Positions 42,001 through 50,228 of a stretch of DNA of 64,000 bases are shown piece after piece. Position 1 is the stretch's first letter. The number at the start of each line of letters is the position of its first letter. This stretch comes from Candidatus Woesearchaeota archaeon (GTDB lineage: Archaea > Nanobdellota > Nanobdellia > Woesearchaeales > JAAOYA01): assembly GCA_018221105.1 (NCBI GenBank), contig JAAOYA010000009.1:1-64000 (forward strand). The letters are read 5' to 3'. A model generated the notes under the pieces. That model was not told where the DNA came from and did not search any database. It was given only the letters and a program-made list of their open reading frames with translations. Position numbers and translations under genes: made by a program.

Positions 42001-45000
42001 TGGTAAGTTAGTGTTTCATTATATGTTGTGGGACTTGTCGGATGTGTTTTATTGCTTGTCCAGTTTGGAGGAGAAGTGTCAACACTAACATTAAAACTGA
42101 TACTTGTGCTGTTTATATTGTTTGACGTGTCATTAACATAAATTGTGAAAGTGTACTGTCCATTAACTAATATTTCGCTGCTATTAGAACAACCAACCAG
42201 TGAATTATTGCTTGTTCCATTATAATACCAACAAGTATCAAGGTTAGCATCGCTTACAGTATAATTTATTGAAACATTATTTGAAGCGTATGTTATGTTT
42301 TGAGGTTCTTGCACTGTTAAAGTTGGTATTATTGTGTCATTAACTGTAAAATAAAAGGTTTGTGAAACATTACTGTTTGTGCCGTCTGTACAATTAACAC
42401 TCCAATTGTATTTAGTAGCATAACTTGGGACACTAGCTGTTAGTATTGTTGCAGTGTTGTTTTGCACTGTAAAACTATTATTTACTAAACTGTTGTCTAA
42501 GTACAATTCACAGGTTAGCGTGGTGTTTACATCATCAATTGCTGTGAAATTAAAATCAATAATTAAAGTGTTATTAATTTGAGTGTTATTAAGCGGCCAG
42601 TTTAAACTAATGCTTGGCGGGACTATGTCGGAGCTACTAACTTCTAACAATACAATGCTATAAATTCCTCCATGGTCAATAGTATGATGGCTGATGTTAT
42701 AATCATAGCCTGATTTATTAGCCCATACTTCGTGAGGTGTTAGTGAAATGTTTAAGTAGCCGGTAGAATAACCTTTCAGTGCTGTTCCTTCAATTAACAA
42801 AATATTATTTGTTAAACCTGAAGGACTAGTGTTTAAAGTGTCAATGTACAAACTGTTATTATCATAAATTGTTAAGTTTGCATTACTAATTGGAATACCA
42901 CTACTGTTTGTCACGTTAAAAAAAGCGTAATGATAAAATGTTAGGTTTGATGTTGTGTTAACAATGTTTAATCTTGCGCGATCAATTGTAACATTTAAAA
43001 AAGTAGCAAAAGAATTTTCGCCGATTTTTGTAGCATTACTAATTCCATAATTGTATACTATTGTGTTTTCTACAATTGCATTACTAGCGTTTGAAGAAAA
43101 TATCATTGTAGCACTGGTTGTTGAAGCGTTCAAAACACTGTTGTTTATTGTAGTGTTTTCACTTTGTCGAATATCAAGACCCCCGCCGCCTAATACTTTA
43201 AGGTTGTTAATGTAATTGTTATTGCTGCCTTGCAAGCCACTAAACAATAGTATGCTCGTAAAAGCAGAATTTGTTGTCACATTGTCAATAATATTGTTGT
43301 TTGATGAGTGAGTAGTATAACCTATTCTTATATTATCCCAGTTAGAATCGTTAAAAACAGTGTTTATTATAGTGTTATTATCGCCTAACAAATTAACTCC
43401 GTAATCATTGTTGCCAAAAAAAGAACTGTTGATTATTGTGTTGTCAGAGTATATTGTCAGGCCATAATTGCCAACTTCTGCGGGCAGTGTTTCACCACAA
43501 TCAATAACACTACTATTTTCTAAAAGAAAATCACTGTGCACTACCCAAGTATAATCAATACCTGTGTTAGTGCTGTTTATCAAACTGTCATAAACAAACA
43601 TTCCACCAGCTTGATCAGTAACATTTATTCTGCCTGCAGTAGCCATTGTCAATGTCACATTATCAAAAGTAAGGTTTGCACTATTATTGATTATTATATT
43701 ACCATTAACTGTTAGCGAAACATTCTCGCAAAAGGTTGTTTGGTCAACAACCCAATTGCCATTGCCAGCGTAATCAGTACCTGAGCAAAGCGGGGCGGAG
43801 GCATTGTTTAACAAGTTAATATTGTAAACGCCGGAGTGGTCGATAGTGTGATAGCTAATGTTAATATCATAACTTGGAGCGATAGCACTAACATTGTGCG
43901 GGTTGCGCGTTTCGTTAATCGATGATTGCATGACTACTTCTGCAAGAATTGTTTGATTAGTTAGACCATTAGGATTGGCGGTAAGATTTAACACACTGTT
44001 GCTATTATTGGCTTGTACTGTGATGTTCGCACCACTAACAGGCAAGCCTGAAGTGTTTGTCACGTTAAAGATAGCATAATAACTAAATGATATGTTTGCC
44101 CCGGACTCTATTAATAAATTGAACCTGTCCACTGTTGAGTTTATTATTGTGGTGGTAGCGTATGCTTGCGCCCACATGTCATCTATTGACCCTGCATTAG
44201 TTATCACAGTGTCTACTATCATAGTGTTTTGCGAGTAATCACTGACGTAAACACCGTAACAGTCGCCTGAAACATCAATTAATGAATTATTGATGATTGT
44301 GTCACTGGAATTTTCTACCCATATGTGATCATCATAAATAACCCAACACCCATCACTGGATTTTATATTGTTTAAATAATTAGAATTACTATTCTTTATG
44401 TGAAGATTTCTATAATTTGTGGCGTTAATAGTTACATTATCTAAAGTGTTGTTCGCTCCTCCTTCTATCCTTATGCCAACAGTTGCAGTCTCGACTCGAG
44501 TGTTTAATATTTTGTTGTTGCTTCCCACTATGTATAAAGCGTTTATAACATTTTCAAAATGTGAATTGTTAATGGTCACGTTATCATTGTAAATTGCCAA
44601 GCCGCGAACTAAATAATTACTGCCGTTGCCAACATTTCTTACAATAGAATTGTCCATGATAAAAGGCGCGTACACACGCCAAGTATAATTGTACTGGTTG
44701 TTGCTTTGCACTGTGCTATTATAGACGAACATTCCGGTTGAGGTCGCGAACACTTGAATGTCTAAATCGCCATCAGAAGAACCGTTTAGGTTCAACGTGA
44801 CATTATACAATGTCAGGTTGCCACCGGTCGTAACATTCACGTCACCGTAAACAACAAAGTTTGCATTAGAGCAAACAGTCTCTTGATCAACAACCCAATC
44901 ACTGCTACCACTGTACTCGCTGCCAGTGCACGCTGGCGGCGTGACTTCTGCTAAACTGAAATAGTATGTTCCAGAATGATTAATGCTTACGTTAGTATAA

Positions 45001-46184
45001 TTGAACACGTAGCCTGTCTTGTTAAACGTTACATTGTAGGGAATGTACGAAGTGTTGCTTGACTGGAACATTATAAGTTCTGTCATTATGAAGCGATTAG
45101 TAACTCCGGTAACAGAAGTGTTAATTGAATGCTCGAAAGCGTTAGTGCCATTTTGATAAAAAGACACGTTAACATCTTCAAGCCCGCTACCCGAAGAAGA
45201 ATCAGTAACATTAAACCAAACAAAATGCTGGAAAGTTATGTTGGCAGAAGGCACGCCGACAAAAGTAAGTTTATCGCGGTTAACACTAACATTGATTAAA
45301 TATAAGCTTGAACTTTGTTGTGCTTCGATACAGTCATACGCTGTGTCATTATTTGTTATTATTGAATTATAAAATTTTATACCTGTTGCATCATTGCTCA
45401 ATACTAAACAACGATCTGAAATTGTTGTTACGTTAATAACCGAATTATTAAATAAATTATTATCGCCGTCAATTAAAATATTATGGCCTTTAACATTTTC
45501 TAATATTAAGTTATCGAAAATATTATTTGTGCTTTGGTCGTCAATATTAATTCCATAAGATTCTACATTAGTAACTTGTACATACGAAAAAGAGTTATTG
45601 TTTGAAGGATTAGTATCTGTATTGTCTCCAAGCCAAATGCCATAAAATATTATATCACTAATAATTGTATTAGAAATAATATTTTCATTACTTTTTAAAT
45701 AATGGACTCCTACTTGACTAAAACTAATTTTAGAATTGCTAATATTGCTATTATTTGAATACATTGTTAAACCGTACTTACCATTGCCTCCGCCAGGACC
45801 ACAATTACTTACGTTGCTTTTGTCCATTTCAAATGGTGCGTAAACTGTCCATGTGTAGTTGTATTGATTGTGATTTTGTATTGTGCTGTTGTAGACAAAC
45901 ATTCCGGTGCTTGTTGGCGTAACATTTATTCCTTCATGGCCTTCACCAAAAGCTGACATGTTTAATGTAACATTGTTTAATGTTAGGCTAAACCCTGGTT
46001 GTACTGTGATGTTACCATCGATTACTAGTGTGTGATTATTAGAACAAGTAGTGTCTGCACCAATATCCCAATTACCTCCTGAGTAAGCCGGTGTACAAGT
46101 GGCGCTAACGATTTTTAGCATGGCAATTAAACTAATCAAAACTAACAATACTAGTTTCCAATTAGTGTTATTTCTTCTTGCCAT
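39006..46184 (-). CDS. Giant surface protein (2392 aa): three ~380-aa beta-helix modules, Ig-like repeats, MopE-like Asp-rich motif, TM, cytoplasmic coiled coil
   Basis: Signal peptide; modules starting [10 protein letters not shown] / [12 protein letters not shown] / [12 protein letters not shown] each with GMFVYxS...YTWxVxxxF; [47 protein letters not shown]; TM then KKEE-rich coiled coil. Confidence 0.88.
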   Translation of the reverse strand: [2392 protein letters not shown]

Positions 46185-46485
46185 TTTCTAATTTCTTTTT
46201 TGCTTTGTGATACGTTGCCCAGATTGTTCTATCATCGCGTTCTAGTGCTCTGGCTATTTGAGAAAATTTTAGACCTTTTGTGTCTTTGAGGTAAACTGTT
46301 ATGGATTCTAGAACTCCTAAACTGCGATTTTTGAAAATGTCAAGCGGTATTGAGAATTGTAGTTTTTCAGAAACTTCGCCTGTGAGCACCAGGATTTCGT
46401 CGAATGTTAGACCGTAGATTTTTTGCAGATTTTCAACTAGTTTGTTAAACTTCTCTTTAATATTATTATCGCGCTCCACGTCCAT
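46168..46485 (-). CDS. Sigma-70-region-4-like / HTH DNA-binding protein
   Basis: GLKFSQIARALERDDRTIWATYHKAKKKL HTH; overlaps start of the giant surface gene by 17 nt. Confidence 0.8.
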   Translation of the reverse strand: MDVERDNNIKEKFNKLVENLQKIYGLTFDEILVLTGEVSEKLQFSIPLDIFKNRSLGVLESITVYLKDTKGLKFSQIARALERDDRTIWATYHKAKKKLENGKKK

Positions 46486-46620
46486 TAATACTTACTAGGT
46501 AAGAACTAGTATATAAAAGTTATGAAAAAATAAGAGAAAAAAAAGAAAAATACTTATTAAATAAGAAAAAATCAAGCTAATATTGTTTTATCAAGAAGAA
46601 AATAAAAAAAGAAGATTAAA

Positions 46621-47100
46621 TTAGCAAGCAGTTCCTGCAGGCGTTGGCTGATCGCAAGAATTATCTAAACATTGATAATCTTCTTGGCAAGCAATTCCTG
46701 AAACCAATTTTGGTTTGCACGTGGAATCTTCAACTAACAAATCGCAGTAGAAAAAATTTGGGCTTTTACACTCGGTATGGGCTGTACAATAGTCTTCTCC
46801 TTCGCAATCAGGGTCTATATCTTCTCTAAAAATATTGCAGCACCCGTCGCTAAACTCTGAACAAGCACCCTCATAGGTATCGGCTTTGCAGGCTTGAACG
46901 CAAACGTTAGCAACAAATCCTTGAATAGGAAATTGTGTGTTATTTTTATAATCGGCAAAAGTAGGGTTGTAAACATGTGCGCAGTCCTGTACACAATGAC
47001 CTAATTGAATCCTCTTTGCAGCGTACACGACAACTGATAGAACTGTGATAACAACCAAAAGTATGACGATTATCCTTTTATAGTGACTGTGTTCGACCAT
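46621..47100 (-). CDS. Secreted/membrane-anchored Cys-rich protein (16 Cys), paralog of 47169-47633
   Basis: N-terminal TM/signal; 16 cysteines in the same order as the neighbouring paralog. Confidence 0.8.
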   Translation of the reverse strand: MVEHSHYKRIIVILLVVITVLSVVVYAAKRIQLGHCVQDCAHVYNPTFADYKNNTQFPIQGFVANVCVQACKADTYEGACSEFSDGCCNIFREDIDPDCEGEDYCTAHTECKSPNFFYCDLLVEDSTCKPKLVSGIACQEDYQCLDNSCDQPTPAGTAC

Positions 47101-47168
47101 AATACTATATTTTTCATACTAGTTATATATAAAATATTTGATAAAAATAATAAAAAAAGAAGATTAAA

Positions 47169-47633
47169 TTAGCAAGCAAATCCTGAAACTGTTGATTGAT
47201 CGCATGTATTATCAACACACTGCTCATCAAAATCACATAACTGGCCTGCTCCTAGTTTTGCTTGGCATGAACTATCGGTTGCGCAATATTCTGTAGTTTC
47301 ACAATCTGCGTGCACTGAACAGGTGTTTGGATCTTCTAGTCCGCAGTCTTCCCAATCTGTTTCTTGCTCGTATACATTGCAGCAGTCATCTTTTGTTCCT
47401 AAACATGCTCCTTCAGTTGTTAGAACTTTACAGTAATCTACACAACCTTGTTGATATGTTTCTGCTACAAGAAAGAATTCTGCATCGGCATCAGCAAGTG
47501 TTGGATTGTAAGCTTGTACACAGTCTTTTACACATGGTCCTAGTTTAGCTTTTGTTTGACCGCCGCCTGCGAATGCTACTGATGCGCTTAGTGCGATCAT
47601 GATTGCCACTAGTGCTATTAATATTTTTTTCAT
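47169..47633 (-). CDS. Secreted Cys-rich protein (16 Cys), tandem paralog
   Basis: Signal peptide MKKILIALVAIMIALSASVAFA; CSVHADCETTEYCATDSSCQAKLGAGQLCDFDEQCVDNTCD. Confidence 0.82.
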   Translation of the reverse strand: MKKILIALVAIMIALSASVAFAGGGQTKAKLGPCVKDCVQAYNPTLADADAEFFLVAETYQQGCVDYCKVLTTEGACLGTKDDCCNVYEQETDWEDCGLEDPNTCSVHADCETTEYCATDSSCQAKLGAGQLCDFDEQCVDNTCDQSTVSGFAC

Positions 47634-47762
47634 TTTGTTTTACCTCCTATTAGTTAATAAAATATAATATGTCACCCTCTAAGCGTCCGACGAGAAAGTT
47701 ATATATAAAACTTGCTGTATTGGACTATTAACAATAAGTTTTTTGGGTTTAGAAAACTTAGA

Positions 47763-47808
47763 ATGTATGTATACAAATACATATATTGTTTTATATAAAT
47801 TTATATAA
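47763..47808. promoter_or_regulatory. Candidate operator (ATGTAT-N8-ATACAT, 47763-47782) and palindromic TATA (TTATATAAATTTATATAA, 47791-47808)
   Basis: Direct reading; immediately upstream of a two-gene TA-like operon. Confidence 0.5.
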
Positions 47809-47822
47809 ATGTTGAAGTTTTT

Positions 47823-48110
47823 ATGATTTTCATGCAATTGTTAACTAAAAAGAAAAATGAAGTAATTCATTACCCTAGTCTGAGAACTGTTTTGATGGTA
47901 GAACACACTCTAAAAAACGCAAATACTTTGTTAACTAGAGAAGAACTAAAAAGAGAACTGCCCAGAAAAGTTATGCATCAAACGCTTAATGTTATCTTGC
48001 AATACTTAGAGAATAGCGGAAAAATATTGGATGGTCGAAAAGGCATATTGTGGATTTTCAATCCTAGTGAAAAACTAGATAAAGCAATAACAAAAGGTAT
48101 TGAATTATGA
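47823..48110 (+). CDS. Small wHTH protein, candidate antitoxin
   Basis: YPSLRTVLMVEHTLKN...LTREELKRELPRKVMHQTLNVILQYLENSGKILDGRKGILWIFNP; overlaps downstream toxin-like gene by 4 nt. Confidence 0.75.
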   Translation: MIFMQLLTKKKNEVIHYPSLRTVLMVEHTLKNANTLLTREELKRELPRKVMHQTLNVILQYLENSGKILDGRKGILWIFNPSEKLDKAITKGIEL

Positions 48111-48487
48111 TGTTTAAGGGAAAACCTGTAAAGGTTGTTATTACAGGTGAAGCTCAAAAAGAGTATAAGGCATTAAACGCTGTTGTTGGAAGAGAAAAAG
48201 TAAAAGGTTTGAAAACTAGCGATTATCAAAAATTGTTAAAATCAATTAATCAAAAGATTGATTTGTTAAAAGATAATCCTCAATATGGAATTCACATACC
48301 GAAAAATAAGACTCCTCCAATATACATTAAAAAATATGATGTGAATAATTTATGGAAAGTAAACCTTGTTGGGGCTTGGAGGATGATATATACAATAAAG
48401 GGTAGTGAAGTGGACATAATAGCGTTGATACTTGACTTGATGAATCATAAAGATTATAATAAAAAATTTGGTTATAAGAAAAAATAA
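48107..48487 (+). CDS. RelE/ParE-like protein, candidate toxin
   Basis: YIKKYDVNNLWKVNLVGAWRMIYTIKGSEVDIIALILDLMNHKDYNKKFGYKKK. Confidence 0.75.
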   Translation: MMFKGKPVKVVITGEAQKEYKALNAVVGREKVKGLKTSDYQKLLKSINQKIDLLKDNPQYGIHIPKNKTPPIYIKKYDVNNLWKVNLVGAWRMIYTIKGSEVDIIALILDLMNHKDYNKKFGYKKK

Positions 48488-48489
48488 TA

Positions 48490-49560
48490 TTAGAATTCAG
48501 TCAACTTCTTCATTCCAGAATAGTTCACGATAGTAGTTGTTCCATCAGGCCCGCCAGTCATCTTTTTTGTCGAGATAAACTTGTTCTCAGATAACTTGGC
48601 GATTTTTCGCTGGAAAGTCTTATACGAAGACTTGCCGCCCTCGTTAGAATATATTTTAAACAATTCTCCGATTTTTGTTCCAGAATTAATTTTGATGATT
48701 TTTAGCATGAATTGTTCTTCGTCTTCTAAATCAACAGTTTTTTTGGTCAAGAATTCATTTAATTTGTCTATTGCAATCGCGACATGCTCAACAGTAATCT
48801 TGCGCGCTGCTTTATCCTCGGCAGCGTTTCCTGCTTCTTTTAATAAGTGCAATCCAGTCCTTATGTCCCCAAGTTCAAAGGTTTTAGCTGCAATAATTTC
48901 GAATGCTTTGTCATCCCAAACGTTAGAAGCAAAAGCAAACTTCAAACGATGACTTAGAATGTCTTTTGTCTCAGCTGCATTGTACTGGTTGAACTCTAGC
49001 ATTTCAGGCAACAATCGACTTTTTATCCGCTCATCTAATTCTAATACCCAATCCTTATAATTTGTTATCAGAACTATCGTCTTGCGATACAGGTCTTCTA
49101 ATAAATTATACAAAAAATCCAAGTCCTCGGCCTTATCAATCTCGTCAAAGCAAAACACTGCACTTTTCTTATTCAAGTTTTCTTTAACAATCTTAAAAAG
49201 CTCCTCAGTTTTTTTATTCTGAACAAACCTGTAGCCTATTTGATCGCAAATCTCCACCACAATCTTGTAAGAGGTAGTTTTTTGCCAGCAATTAATGTAA
49301 ATTGGGATTACTTCATCAGTCTCATCTTCTAATTCTTCAAAAAGCTGCCTAACTGCCACGGTCTTGCCTACTCCTGGCGCGCCATGAACTAGTAAATTTT
49401 TCCCATTGCGTTTAGAAAATAATGGTTTTATAGAGTTAGCTATAGCTGATTGCTCGCTTTCACGATGGCGAACTGGCTTTGGAATAAAATCATAATCTAG
49501 TGCTACTGTGTCGCGAAATACTGATTCTGTATCCTTTAACATGTCTTTAAAGTGTGACAT
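48490..49560 (-). CDS. cdc6: Orc1/Cdc6-family AAA+ ATPase
   Basis: PVRHRESEQSAIANSIKPLF; GAPGVGKTVAVRQLFEEL; CFDEID; C-terminal wHTH-like region. Confidence 0.9.
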   Translation of the reverse strand: MSHFKDMLKDTESVFRDTVALDYDFIPKPVRHRESEQSAIANSIKPLFSKRNGKNLLVHGAPGVGKTVAVRQLFEELEDETDEVIPIYINCWQKTTSYKIVVEICDQIGYRFVQNKKTEELFKIVKENLNKKSAVFCFDEIDKAEDLDFLYNLLEDLYRKTIVLITNYKDWVLELDERIKSRLLPEMLEFNQYNAAETKDILSHRLKFAFASNVWDDKAFEIIAAKTFELGDIRTGLHLLKEAGNAAEDKAARKITVEHVAIAIDKLNEFLTKKTVDLEDEEQFMLKIIKINSGTKIGELFKIYSNEGGKSSYKTFQRKIAKLSENKFISTKKMTGGPDGTTTIVNYSGMKKLTEF

Positions 49561-49665
49561 ACAAAACCATTAACACTGTTTTTTTATAAGTTTTTTGGCA
49601 AAGCATAGTTTTTTATATGTGTAAAACAACTCCTATGTCTTCGTCTTTAATATGTTGTGATTTTA

Positions 49666-49818
49666 ATGGATAAACAAAACCTTTGTTGCGGGCACTGCTC
49701 TCACTTTCAAAAGCTTTCTAAAGAGATGGGAGACTGTAATGTTTTAGGTATTAGAGTATTATGTAATGATAATATGGCTATAGGCTGTAACAAGTTTTCT
49801 AAATTAGCTGCCAATTAA
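49666..49818 (+). CDS. 50-aa Cys/His-rich small protein (not in supplied ORF track)
   Basis: ATG 49666 to TAA 49818: MDKQNLCCGHCSHFQKLSKEMGDCNVLGIRVLCNDNMAIGCNKFSKLAAN. Confidence 0.55.
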   Translation: MDKQNLCCGHCSHFQKLSKEMGDCNVLGIRVLCNDNMAIGCNKFSKLAAN

Positions 49819-50129
49819 ATGTTACGACCGCACTTTCTACAAAAACCGTCATGATGGTGCGCGGTTGTTTTACAGGTTGGGCAATGCTTATACTTTTGTT
49901 GTGCTACTTCATTAGCAACTTCTTTTGCTAGTGATTGACTAACAACTTTCTCTTCAACTTTTTTTACAAATAATAATTTTATAGCACCGTATAATGCCAT
50001 CACGCTACCAATAACAACGAAAAGTAATAGTTTTAATTCTTGATTGCGAATATTTAACCACCAAGAAAGACCCGTGACTATAAGACCAATAATTAATAGT
50101 ACTGCGCCATGTATGCCTCTTTTTTTCAT
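49815..50129 (-). CDS. Two-TM membrane protein with C-terminal zinc ribbon
   Basis: Two hydrophobic segments; C-terminal HCPTCKTTAHHHDGFCRKCGRNI. Confidence 0.75.
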   Translation of the reverse strand: MKKRGIHGAVLLIIGLIVTGLSWWLNIRNQELKLLLFVVIGSVMALYGAIKLLFVKKVEEKVVSQSLAKEVANEVAQQKYKHCPTCKTTAHHHDGFCRKCGRNI

Positions 50130-50228
50130 AATGGTATTTTAGCCTCTTTAATATTTAAGGTTTTTGATAGCAAGTTTTTTAAAGGAGTAGCTCCTAGTCC
50201 TATTTATTAAAAAAAGTGGTGAAAATTA

